Assembly (NCBI RefSeq): GCF_017355915.2
Contig: NZ_JAFEUV020000001.1
Coordinates: 680,329 to 744,328 of the forward strand
Reading direction: 5' to 3'
From: Telluribacter roseus
GTDB lineage: Bacteria; Bacteroidota; Bacteroidia; Cytophagales; Spirosomataceae
DNA length: 64,000 nt
The number at the start of each line of letters is the position of its first letter. Within the stretch, counting starts at the first letter, position 1. Position numbers and translations under genes: made by a program. Below are positions 44,059 through 52,353 of this stretch, piece by piece. Below the pieces are notes generated by a model. The model ran no database searches, was not told the origin of the DNA, and saw only the letters and a program-made list of their open reading frames with translations.

Positions 44059-44799
44059 TTACGCCATGGCCCCGTTGGCACCAATGTTCTGGGCGGAGAT
44101 CCATTTGGCCTCATCGCTGGCAAGGAATACCACTACCCGGGCGATATCCTGCGGCTCGCCGATGCGGTTGAAAGCGGAGAGCGAGGCCAGGCGGGCTACT
44201 GTTTCTTCTGATTTGCCTTCCAGGAATAGTTCGGTGCGGGTAGGACCGGGCGACACTACATTGACATTGATACCCCGGCTCCCCATCTCTTTGGCAAAGA
44301 TGCGGGTAAGTTGCTCCACCGCGGCTTTGGAGGCGGCATAAGCCCCGTAGGTAGGTAGCATCAGGCGGGTGACGGAAGTGGAGAAGTTGATAATACTGCC
44401 GTGGTCGGCCAGTCGGGTAGCGGCTTCCCGCAGGGTATTGAATACCCCCTTGACGTTCACATCCAGGATCCGGGTCAGGTCCTCCTCCGTCGTGTCCTGA
44501 ATGAGCTTGTAGAGGATGACACCGGCATTATTTACCAGGATGTCGACCTTACCGAAGTGGGCGATGGCCTGATCAAAAAGGTGGGCCACCTGATCCGGCT
44601 TACTCACATCGGCCTGGACGGCCAGGGCCTCACCGCCCTGCCCCCTGATTTCCTGTACGACCTGTTCGGCGGCCGCCTGGTTGCCGGCGTAGTTAACCAC
44701 TACCTGCGCACCGGCCTTCGCCAGCGCTTTGGCGATCCCGGCCCCGATTCCCCGTGATGCCCCGGTGACAAGCGCTACTTTTCCGTTGAGATTATTCAT
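44059..44799 (-). CDS. SDR-family oxidoreductase (FabG-like)
   Basis: A 246-residue classical NAD(P)-dependent SDR. The cofactor loop is TGASRGIG (12-19), with NNAGV (about 88-92), the catalytic serine in NFSTSVT and Y-x-x-x-K in YGAYAASK, then NVVSPGPTRTELF and a typical C-terminus IGANGAMA. Its length and motifs match 3-oxoacyl-ACP reductase-like enzymes, but many relatives act on other carbonyls. It lies 96 bp downstream of an AraC regulator on the same strand, which probably controls it. Confidence 0.93.
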   Translation of the reverse strand: MNNLNGKVALVTGASRGIGAGIAKALAKAGAQVVVNYAGNQAAAEQVVQEIRGQGGEALAVQADVSKPDQVAHLFDQAIAHFGKVDILVNNAGVILYKLIQDTTEEDLTRILDVNVKGVFNTLREAATRLADHGSIINFSTSVTRLMLPTYGAYAASKAAVEQLTRIFAKEMGSRGINVNVVSPGPTRTELFLEGKSEETVARLASLSAFNRIGEPQDIARVVVFLASDEAKWISAQNIGANGAMA

Positions 44800-44895
44800 G
44801 ACTTTGTATCTTTTTGTTTCGATACAAAGATGGTGGATCCATACTCCCGCGAACGTACAAGGATTACAGCAAGACGTACAAATATTTAAGATGGA

Positions 44896-45816
44896 CTAGT
44901 GGAGGAGCTGTTTCCGGTAGTCTGCCGGACTCAGGGAGGTGTGTTTTTTGAAGTAGTTGCTGAAATGCGGAGCTTCCAGAAAACCCAACCGGTTGGCGAT
45001 CTCCTTCACCGAAAGTTCCTGGTCCTGCAGTAACACCCTGGCTTCGGTGACCAACTTATCCGCCATCCAGGTACTGATGCTTTTGCCGGTTTTGCTCCTG
45101 ATCACCTGGGACAGGTACGTGGGGTGCAGCTGCTGCCGGTCGGCAAAGTCCTGTACCCTCATCTGCTGTTGTACTTTCCCGGTGAGCAGTTCCCGGATAT
45201 GGTTTTCCAGATTGAGCCTGAATTCCTTCACGATCCGGGAGCTACGGGTGCCCTCCACGATGGGGTTGTAGTCCTGAAAGAAATACTCTTTGATCTTCAG
45301 CAGGAGCACCACCATCAGGGTACCGATGAGCCCATTTTTATACGGCGAACCTCCCAGATGCTCCCGGTGGATCTGCCGGTATAGCTGCTCCAGTACCTCA
45401 AAGGGTTCGTGGCCAAGTACACGGGGCTCTACCGTCTCGGTCAGCAGAAACGAAAACTCCCGGTATATATCCGTATGTACATACTCTTTCAGATACGATG
45501 CATGGAAAGTGATCAGGCAGGCGTCCGTAATGCTTTGCCACTCAAACATCCGGAAGTTGCCGGGGTTCGTAAAATACACGGTGCCCGGTTGTATCGTGTA
45601 CTGCAAGTCGTCAATGGTGTAGTTGCCAAGTCCCTCGCGTATAAATAGAAAGCTAAAGTAGTTGGGGCGGTAAGGTACCGATCTGAAGGGCAGCTGCTTA
45701 AAGATATCCTGTAGATAGTTGACTGTAAAGCCGGAGCTGTCACCCACTACGGGCAGCCCCATGAGCTCGTACAGTTCATGCAGATCTTTTACTATAATGT
45801 CCTTTTGTTGTGCCAC
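44896..45816 (-). CDS. AraC-family transcriptional regulator
   Basis: A 306-residue regulator with an N-terminal cupin-like sensor (about 30-180, including FLFIREGLGNYTIDDLQYTI and ITFHASYLKEYV) and a C-terminal double helix-turn-helix (about 210-306): RVQDFADRQQLHPTYLSQVI and SVKEIANRLGFLEAPHFSNY, ending SLSPADYRKQL. The start is a GTG at 45816. It is oriented with the SDR gene 96 bp downstream, a likely target in an aldehyde or redox response; the ligand is unknown. Confidence 0.92.
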   Translation of the reverse strand: MAQQKDIIVKDLHELYELMGLPVVGDSSGFTVNYLQDIFKQLPFRSVPYRPNYFSFLFIREGLGNYTIDDLQYTIQPGTVYFTNPGNFRMFEWQSITDACLITFHASYLKEYVHTDIYREFSFLLTETVEPRVLGHEPFEVLEQLYRQIHREHLGGSPYKNGLIGTLMVVLLLKIKEYFFQDYNPIVEGTRSSRIVKEFRLNLENHIRELLTGKVQQQMRVQDFADRQQLHPTYLSQVIRSKTGKSISTWMADKLVTEARVLLQDQELSVKEIANRLGFLEAPHFSNYFKKHTSLSPADYRKQLLH

Positions 45817-46096
45817 ATATACGTTTTAAACATGAAGTTACAGATATTTAATTTAGTTTCCTTCTACTAGGAAGCAGAGGTTGTCGAATCCTTTGGTATC
45901 GCTCCGGTACAAACAAAATGAATGATCAATTTTTTTATTGAGGAATTAACCACATTATAAACCTTACATAAGACAAGGGGGCGTTGAAACAAGTAGCTGG
46001 GTTTTTCGATTGGGCATGGGGAGGAGTGGAGTCAAGTGAGTTTAATAAAGTTTCAAAATAGGTTGTTGATGATAAATTTTTAAAAGTAGAAATGGC

Positions 46097-47956
46097 TCAG
46101 TTTAATAAATCTGCTATTTCTTGTGGTGTTTTGCATTTACCATCTATATACGCCCGAGTTTCTACAATATCAGGGGTCTTAGAGCTATCTATTTTGACAA
46201 TTTTAAGAAAATTAGATGTGTAATCATTTACTAGTTTTTGCTTAATTGTACTCCATTCAAAGCTAGTCCACTTTGTATTGATATAATTGCTAGAAAGAAA
46301 GACTATAACATTTTTAGCAGAGTGTTTGTAAACCTCATGTAAATAGTCTATCAAGTCTTCTCCAACTAAATTCTTTTCAAAGTCTTTGTCGTAAAAAATT
46401 CTTAATCCTTTTGCTTTAAGTTCTAAGGTTACTGCCTCAACGACGTGTCGGTCTAGCCCTGAGTATGAAATTGCATAATCATATATATATTTGATTTCCT
46501 TGAATTCGTAGTTGTTTCCGATTATATTTTTCTTGTTGTAAAAATCTAAATCAAATATTTTTAAAAAATAGCAATCTAGAATTGGGTGGGTGATATAGTA
46601 TTCACTTTCCGGAAAATAATTTAGTTTATGGTAGAGGTAGTCTCCAGCCTTTTTAAAATATTGTACTTTTATCCTATTTCCATTCTTGTCGTTTTTTTGA
46701 TTTATGACACCAACTAGTCCTGTATTATAGCAAATTCCTAAAAAATTTCTTTCTTCTACTGATAGTATTTTGTGATGGAATACATTCGATTGAATTTTTT
46801 TTAAAAATTTAATTAGGTACTCTTCATCAAAAGATGGGATTATTTCATTTAAGTAATTTCCAATAATTTCTTCTGATTTCTCATTTATAAAATACCTAAT
46901 GTCAGTAATTCGTTCTTGTTCATCTATAGTTTTATAGTCTGGTTTGGAAATTTTTTCATAGAAAAGTCTGTTTCCTAAGTAAACTATTTCTCTTGGCCTA
47001 CCAAGTGTGTGTCTTAATATAAAGTCCAAAGAACTTTCTTTTTCTTGATGTACAAAAGGATGAGGCATCTCAGAATAACCTAAAAATTTTTCGACAATAT
47101 CCTTTGCTTCTCTATTAACAAGCTTCTTTTCGTCTGTTGCTATTATATTATTTATAAAAATAGTTTTGAGCTCATTTATGGAGTAGTTTAGGTTTGTAGC
47201 AAATCCTTCTAAGTTTAATGACATTCCACCTGGAATAAGCTTAAAGGCTTCACTTCTAAGGGTAGTATAAATTTTAATATGTGAGTTTAGTTGGCTTATG
47301 TCATAAATTGATTTTGCGACTCCAACGTGTATCTGGCTCCATACTTTGAGAGGTATGTCTGAATAAGTATCGTAGTCGTAAAAGTTTTTATCCACTAAAA
47401 CGTCAACAGCTTGGTCAATCCCATCTATAAAAATAATTACACTGCTTTGTATTCTGCGAGATATACTTATGAGTTTTGGTAATTTGGTTGATATTGTCTT
47501 TACTAAATTTCTTCTATCACTCAATATAAAATTCAATGTACTTGAAACGCTGGAAAAGTCTTCGTTGTTGATTCCTAATTCTTCCTCTATGCTTATCCCA
47601 TAGGTTTTGCAAGAGACTGACAATAAAGCGAATTTCCAAATATTTTCCCAGATGTCAGGTGTTTGAAACTTCACTATTTCTTCTTTTGAAAATTGGCTAA
47701 AAAATACAATCAAGTTTTCGGTCAGTTCTTTGCTAGGTGAAAACTTTACGTCTGTACTATGTAATTTTCTAAATAAATAGCTTTTGTAAGATAATAGAAA
47801 AGTTTTGCCAATTCCTTTTGGTCCTACCAGAAATAACTTTTTGTCTCTCTGGTTGATGGTTAGATACTGGTCAATTAGCTCATTTCTTAGTAAAATGTTT
47901 TCCACATTTTGGGAAAAATCAAAATTGCCTGATTCAAATGTCCATGGAGCAGTCAT
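46097..47956 (-). CDS. P-loop NTPase with C-terminal TIR domain, candidate anti-phage protein
   Basis: A 619-residue protein in the order NTPase - helical middle - TIR. Walker A is GPKGIGKT (45-52); Walker B is VIIFIDGIDQ (173-182). The P-loop part resembles the Sll1717-type ATPases (from memory). From about residue 484 a TIR domain begins (YDYAISYSGLDR, GLRIFYDKD, NVIVFLSSNYINTKW), with the candidate NADase glutamate E567 in FEW. TIR effectors in bacteria consume NAD or make signalling cyclic ADP-ribose when a sensor domain detects phage. The gene is conspicuously AT-rich (about 30% G+C in a sampled 60-base line against 58% in the helicase next door) and lacks the local GTAC enrichment, so it was probably acquired. 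No partner gene is adjacent. Confidence 0.87.
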   Translation of the reverse strand: MTAPWTFESGNFDFSQNVENILLRNELIDQYLTINQRDKKLFLVGPKGIGKTFLLSYKSYLFRKLHSTDVKFSPSKELTENLIVFFSQFSKEEIVKFQTPDIWENIWKFALLSVSCKTYGISIEEELGINNEDFSSVSSTLNFILSDRRNLVKTISTKLPKLISISRRIQSSVIIFIDGIDQAVDVLVDKNFYDYDTYSDIPLKVWSQIHVGVAKSIYDISQLNSHIKIYTTLRSEAFKLIPGGMSLNLEGFATNLNYSINELKTIFINNIIATDEKKLVNREAKDIVEKFLGYSEMPHPFVHQEKESSLDFILRHTLGRPREIVYLGNRLFYEKISKPDYKTIDEQERITDIRYFINEKSEEIIGNYLNEIIPSFDEEYLIKFLKKIQSNVFHHKILSVEERNFLGICYNTGLVGVINQKNDKNGNRIKVQYFKKAGDYLYHKLNYFPESEYYITHPILDCYFLKIFDLDFYNKKNIIGNNYEFKEIKYIYDYAISYSGLDRHVVEAVTLELKAKGLRIFYDKDFEKNLVGEDLIDYLHEVYKHSAKNVIVFLSSNYINTKWTSFEWSTIKQKLVNDYTSNFLKIVKIDSSKTPDIVETRAYIDGKCKTPQEIADLLN

Positions 47957-48030
47957 AGTTATTTCAATTTTTAGGATTCTATAATGTATTATTGTTCAGA
48001 GTACAGATTTCTTTAACTAATAGTTGCTAC

Positions 48031-48046
48031 AAGGTTCTAGTACCTT
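48031..48046. repeat. Small palindrome between TIR and helicase genes
   Basis: AAGGT-TCTAGT-ACCTT in the AT-rich divergent intergenic region (47957-48189), which must hold both promoters. Possible operator; weak evidence. Confidence 0.3.
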
Positions 48047-48189
48047 ATATTTTACCTTGTTTTTTTATTAAATTTATCTAACGGTACTTCTTTTTATCTT
48101 TTAATGAGCGAATAAAGCCTTCCCCACTTCCAAATCCCCCCGACAACCCTTAACTTTAACCCTCCGTACCATTCAACCCCAGATTCTCC

Positions 48190-51100
48190 GTGTTTAAGAT
48201 ATATAGTTCATCCGCCGGGTCGGGCAAGACCTACACCCTTACGAAGGAGTACCTCAAGCTGGCCCTGCACAGCAACAGCGATACCTATTTCCGTCAGATC
48301 CTGGCCGTTACCTTTACCAATGCCGCCGCCAACGAGATGAAGGACCGTATCCTGAGCATGCTGCGGCTGTTCGGGACAGAGGAAGGCAAGCGCCACCCCA
48401 TGATGCGCGACATCGTGACGGAGCTGTACGGGGAGGCCATTCAGCAGGGCGAAGGTACTTTTGAGGAAGGCTGCGAGCTGATCGGGCTACGGGCGCAGCG
48501 GGTGTTCGTGAAGCTCCTGCACCGCTATTCCGACTTCTCGGTCATGACCATCGATAAGTTTACGCAGCGGCTGGTGAGCAGCTTTACGGATGAGCTGGGG
48601 ATACCCTTTGGATTCGAGACCGAGGTGGACAGCGACCTGCTGGCTTCGGCCGTGGACCGGCTGCTGGCCCGCATCGGGCAGGAGGGGGAGGATACGCTGA
48701 CGCGCATCGTCGAAACCTACTACCGTGAAAGCGCCGAGGACGGCAAGAGCTGGGGCTCGCTGCCCGCCCAGATCCGGGAAGCCGCCGGTGACCTGCTGAG
48801 CGAGAAGAGCTACCTGGCCATGCTGAAGGTACAGGACCTGACCATGGAAGACTGGGTAGCCATCCGTAACCAGCTCAAGGAGTCGATGGATAGCATCGTG
48901 AAGGATAGCTACTGTAAGGTCATTGCCCGCGAAGCCATTGCGCTGGTGCAGCAGAATGGGTTGGACATCAGTGACTTTGCCGGTGGGAAGAATGGCCTGA
49001 TCGGGCACTTTAACAAATTCAAACCCGATGAGGAGGAGCCGGTAGAGTGGTGGAAGCTGGAGGCGACCGCTACCGTCTTGAAGAATCTGGAAGAGAAGAA
49101 ATGGTATGGCAGCAAGGCTACCAAGACTACGCAGGCCAAGATAGATGAGCTGAGACATAAACTGGAAGAGCTGTACGAGTGCATACAGGCGCACCAGGTG
49201 AAGCACCGCGAGCGGTACTTCCTGTTTAAGCAATTAGAAAAGCACCTCTACAACCTGTCGCTGCTGGGCGAGATCCGGAAGGAGTTTGACTCGCTGCTCC
49301 GGCAAAACAACCAGGTCCATATTTCAGAATTTAACCGCCGCGTGCTCGAGATCGTCGCGCGCGAGCCGGTACCTTTTATATTCGAAAGGCTGGGGGAGAA
49401 GTACAACCACATCCTGGTGGATGAGTTTCAGGATACCTCCAAGCTGCAGTTTGCTAACCTGCTGCCCCTCATTGACAACGCCCTGGCCTCGGGCTACATG
49501 AATCTGGTGGTGGGCGACGCCAAGCAATCTATCTACCGCTTCCGCGGGGGCGATATGGACCTGATCCTGCACCTGTCGCAAAACCAGGCCATGGAGCTGG
49601 CCTCCCTACTGGGTGATAATCCTTTTGCCCACGAGCGGCTCCTGGGCATTGACCGCTTCCTGCACAAAAGCTCCCTGCGCGAAAACCGCCGGAGCTACCG
49701 CGAAGTCACGGAGTTTAACAACGCGTTCTTTGGCTACCTGTCGCAGACGCTGGGACAGAGCGAGCCCATGGTGAGCGCGGTATTTGACGAAGAATTTAAG
49801 CAACGGATACTACCCGAAGTAAAGAGCGGCGGGCACGTGCAGGTGGAGTTTGTGACGATGAAGGACGAGGACGATGCCTCGGCCGAAGGTGGTCAGGTGC
49901 AGGACGCCATGGTAAGCCGTACACTGGCCCTGATCGCGGAGCTGCGGGAGCAGGGCTACCACTGGCGCGACATCGCCATCCTGTGCCGCAAGAAGAAAGA
50001 AGCCGCCAACCTGGCGAGCGCCCTGAAGGAGCGGGGCTATCCGCTCATCTCCGAAGACTCGCTGTCACTGGCCTTTGCGCGTCCGGTCAACCTGCTGGTG
50101 GCCTTCATGCAGGTACTGCATACGCCCGACAACCGCCTGGCGCGTTACGAAGCGGCCTACCTGTTTCACCGCGTCATCGCCAGTGAGGTACCTTCGGCAG
50201 AGCAGCACGAGCTGATCCGCAGCATGTGCTCTGAGAAGGGACTGGCCTCCTTCCTAGACTACTTCGGTAAGCAGGGGGTGGAGCTGAATGCTTTTCGGCT
50301 GCGCCAGCTGAGCGTATACGAACTGTGCGAACAACTGATCACGGCTTTCCGCCTGTTCGAAACCCAGACCGACTCGGAGTACCTGTTCCGCTTCCTGGAT
50401 GTGGTGCTGGAATTTGGTACCCGCCGCAGCAACCACCTGGCCGACTTCCTGAACTACTGGGAGGGCGCCAAAAATAAACTTTCTATTACCATACCGGCCA
50501 ATGCCGACGCCCTGCGCATTACCACCATCCACCGCTCCAAGGGGCTGGAATACCCGGTGGTGATCATCCCCTACACCAACTGGAGCTACCGGTCGAACCC
50601 GTTCCTGGACCGCCTGTGGGTAGACCTGGACCGGCTGGATCACCAGGAACTCATGCTGACTCCAGTGGGTGAAGCAGAGAATCAGATACCCAAGCGACTG
50701 CTGAGCTCGGTGGTGTCGGTGGTGAGCGATCTTGAGAAAACGCCACTAAAAAAGCAGTACAAGGAAGAAGGTACCCGTACGCTGCTCGAAAACCTGAACC
50801 TGCTGTACGTGGCCTTTACGCGGCCGGTGCAGCGCATGTACATCCTGGCCCAGTACGATACCAACTGGGACAAGGGCAAGACCTCCGATCGGGTCAGCTC
50901 CTGGCTGTACAACTACCTCAATCGCCCCGATGCCGAGCCGGGCTGGCAGGAAGGGCAGTCGGTGTACGTGCTGTCGGAGGGAGCGGGCGAGTGCCGCCAC
51001 GCCCACGGCAGCCAGAGCGCCATACCGCACCGCCTGGGCCACATCATCAGCACCGACCGTACCAAGTCGCTGCGCCTGCGCCGCCTGGCCGACCGGATAT

Positions 51101-51546
51101 TTGATACCGAAACCTTTGAGAAAAAGAACGACTGGCTGCAGAAACTGAAACATGCCCTGTCGTACCTGCAGACGCCCGACGAACTCCCCGCGGTACTGCG
51201 TAAGCTAACTACGGAGGGAATCATAGAGTCGGTAGATGCCGAGTACCTGCGCCGCTCCCTGCAGGAAGTACTGGATATGGATCAACTGCGCGAGTGCTTT
51301 GACAGGGAGGCTACGGTACTGATGCGCCGCGAACTACTCCTGCCGGGTGGCCGCATGCTCTGCGCCGACCGCGCCGTCACGCTGCCCGACGGTACCTGCG
51401 TACTCGCCAACTTTGTGGCTGGTGCCGGCAATACCGATGCCCGCCGTCAGATGCGCAAGCTGGTACAGGCCTACCAGGACATGGGGCAGGCCCAGGTGAA
51501 GGGGGTAGTGGTGACGCTGGAAAATAAAGAGGTAGAGTGGGTGTAG
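48190..51546 (+). CDS. AddA-like UvrD/RecB-type helicase with degenerate nuclease domain
   Basis: A 1118-residue superfamily-1 helicase of the AddA/RecB type, probably the motor subunit for double-strand-break end processing. Motifs in order: SSAGSGKT (7-14), DEFQDTSKLQ, GDAKQSIYRFRGGD, LRENRRSYRE, TTIHRSKGLEYPVVIIP, NLLYVAFTRP. The C-terminal ~130 residues align with the PD-(D/E)XK nuclease of relatives, but the expected D-[FY]-K is N1074-F-V1076, although an upstream Asp (D1060 in CADRAV) is kept; nuclease activity is therefore doubtful. Start is GTG 48190, which gives the Walker box at the extreme N-terminus. An AddB partner is not in the window. Confidence 0.9.
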   Translation: MFKIYSSSAGSGKTYTLTKEYLKLALHSNSDTYFRQILAVTFTNAAANEMKDRILSMLRLFGTEEGKRHPMMRDIVTELYGEAIQQGEGTFEEGCELIGLRAQRVFVKLLHRYSDFSVMTIDKFTQRLVSSFTDELGIPFGFETEVDSDLLASAVDRLLARIGQEGEDTLTRIVETYYRESAEDGKSWGSLPAQIREAAGDLLSEKSYLAMLKVQDLTMEDWVAIRNQLKESMDSIVKDSYCKVIAREAIALVQQNGLDISDFAGGKNGLIGHFNKFKPDEEEPVEWWKLEATATVLKNLEEKKWYGSKATKTTQAKIDELRHKLEELYECIQAHQVKHRERYFLFKQLEKHLYNLSLLGEIRKEFDSLLRQNNQVHISEFNRRVLEIVAREPVPFIFERLGEKYNHILVDEFQDTSKLQFANLLPLIDNALASGYMNLVVGDAKQSIYRFRGGDMDLILHLSQNQAMELASLLGDNPFAHERLLGIDRFLHKSSLRENRRSYREVTEFNNAFFGYLSQTLGQSEPMVSAVFDEEFKQRILPEVKSGGHVQVEFVTMKDEDDASAEGGQVQDAMVSRTLALIAELREQGYHWRDIAILCRKKKEAANLASALKERGYPLISEDSLSLAFARPVNLLVAFMQVLHTPDNRLARYEAAYLFHRVIASEVPSAEQHELIRSMCSEKGLASFLDYFGKQGVELNAFRLRQLSVYELCEQLITAFRLFETQTDSEYLFRFLDVVLEFGTRRSNHLADFLNYWEGAKNKLSITIPANADALRITTIHRSKGLEYPVVIIPYTNWSYRSNPFLDRLWVDLDRLDHQELMLTPVGEAENQIPKRLLSSVVSVVSDLEKTPLKKQYKEEGTRTLLENLNLLYVAFTRPVQRMYILAQYDTNWDKGKTSDRVSSWLYNYLNRPDAEPGWQEGQSVYVLSEGAGECRHAHGSQSAIPHRLGHIISTDRTKSLRLRRLADRIFDTETFEKKNDWLQKLKHALSYLQTPDELPAVLRKLTTEGIIESVDAEYLRRSLQEVLDMDQLRECFDREATVLMRRELLLPGGRMLCADRAVTLPDGTCVLANFVAGAGNTDARRQMRKLVQAYQDMGQAQVKGVVVTLENKEVEWV

Positions 51547-51583
51547 GTACATCCATGAAAATAACTGATGTCATTGCCCGGAG

Positions 51584-51634
51584 GGCTATGGATAGCTATC
51601 ACTCGTCGGAGCCGAGCGATGGCTATCCATAGCC
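51584..51634 (+). terminator. Large hairpin after the helicase gene
   Basis: Arms GGCTATGGATAGC and GCTATCCATAGCC, with further internal pairing, and a following TTTATGTTT. It is 37 bp past the helicase stop and is probably its terminator. Confidence 0.7.
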
Positions 51635-51673
51635 TTTATGTTTACCAGTCTGAATCCTTAACCCTACTAGCCC

Positions 51674-52117
51674 ATGAAAGCTATGTACCTTCTGATCGTC
51701 CTAAGTAGTATGCTGTGCTTTGAGCTGTATGCGCAGGGGCCTAAGCAGGACCAGGCCATCCGTACCCTGGTCGATAGCTACTCGCTGGCTCGTGAGAAGC
51801 AGGATACGGTACTGCTGAAAACGATTCTGACGGAGGATATAGATCAGCTGGTTTCGTCGGGTGAATGGAGGGAGGGCATCAAAGGGGCGACAGCGGGCAT
51901 GATTCAGAGCTCCACCACCAACCCCGGCACCCGTACGTTGCGGGTGGAGAAAATCCGGTACCTGACTCCCCAAAGTGCCGTAGCCGATGCCCGCTATACC
52001 ATCCAGAATCCGGATGGTACGGTACGGCAGATGTGGAGTACCTTCATCGTGGTGGCCCAGCGGGGAAAGTGGAAGATCGCCGCCATCCGTAATATGCAAC
52101 CCAGTGGACAGAGGTAG
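51674..52117 (+). CDS. Exported NTF2-like protein (DUF4440-type)
   Basis: A 147-residue protein: signal peptide 1-20 (cleavage before Q21), then an NTF2-like domain (helices RTLVDSYSLAREKQDTVLL and LTEDIDQLVSSGEW, strands LRVEKIRYLTPQSAVADARY and IVVAQRGKWKIAAIRNMQ). The W-K-I-A-A-I end is typical of DUF4440/SgcJ-type proteins that often carry no catalytic residues. Location is periplasmic. It has its own unit between the helicase hairpin and the SusC gene. Confidence 0.8.
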   Translation: MKAMYLLIVLSSMLCFELYAQGPKQDQAIRTLVDSYSLAREKQDTVLLKTILTEDIDQLVSSGEWREGIKGATAGMIQSSTTNPGTRTLRVEKIRYLTPQSAVADARYTIQNPDGTVRQMWSTFIVVAQRGKWKIAAIRNMQPSGQR

Positions 52118-52333
52118 TACAGTCACTTAGCTCAGTGTTTCTCTGGAGTTGATACTTCCCGGCCTCTTGACTTTCTGCTCACAGCTATTTGAGAAACTGG
52201 GAGGTGGAGTTGGTATAGGTGCAAGAGGTGACTAAACCAAAAGGGTAGTCAAATAGTAGTAGGGCAGGGTGCGCATACATCCAAAGATCCGGAAGCGGCG
52301 TAAGTCTGTCAAATTCCAAAATAACCCCACTTT

Positions 52334-52341
52334 TCACTTTG
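52334..52341 (+). promoter_or_regulatory. Possible -7 box of the SusC operon
   Basis: TCACTTTG matches TAnnTTTG with one mismatch, 12 bp before the start codon. The short distance makes it only a candidate. Confidence 0.3.
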
Positions 52342-52353
52342 CCTTACTACTAC

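Noticed and set aside
45876..45910. GTCGAATCC stretch resembling a tRNA T-arm next to the AT-rich island
   Set aside because: No acceptor stem or anticodon arm can be formed around it, and no matching copy is seen at the other side of the TIR gene, so an attachment site is not supported.
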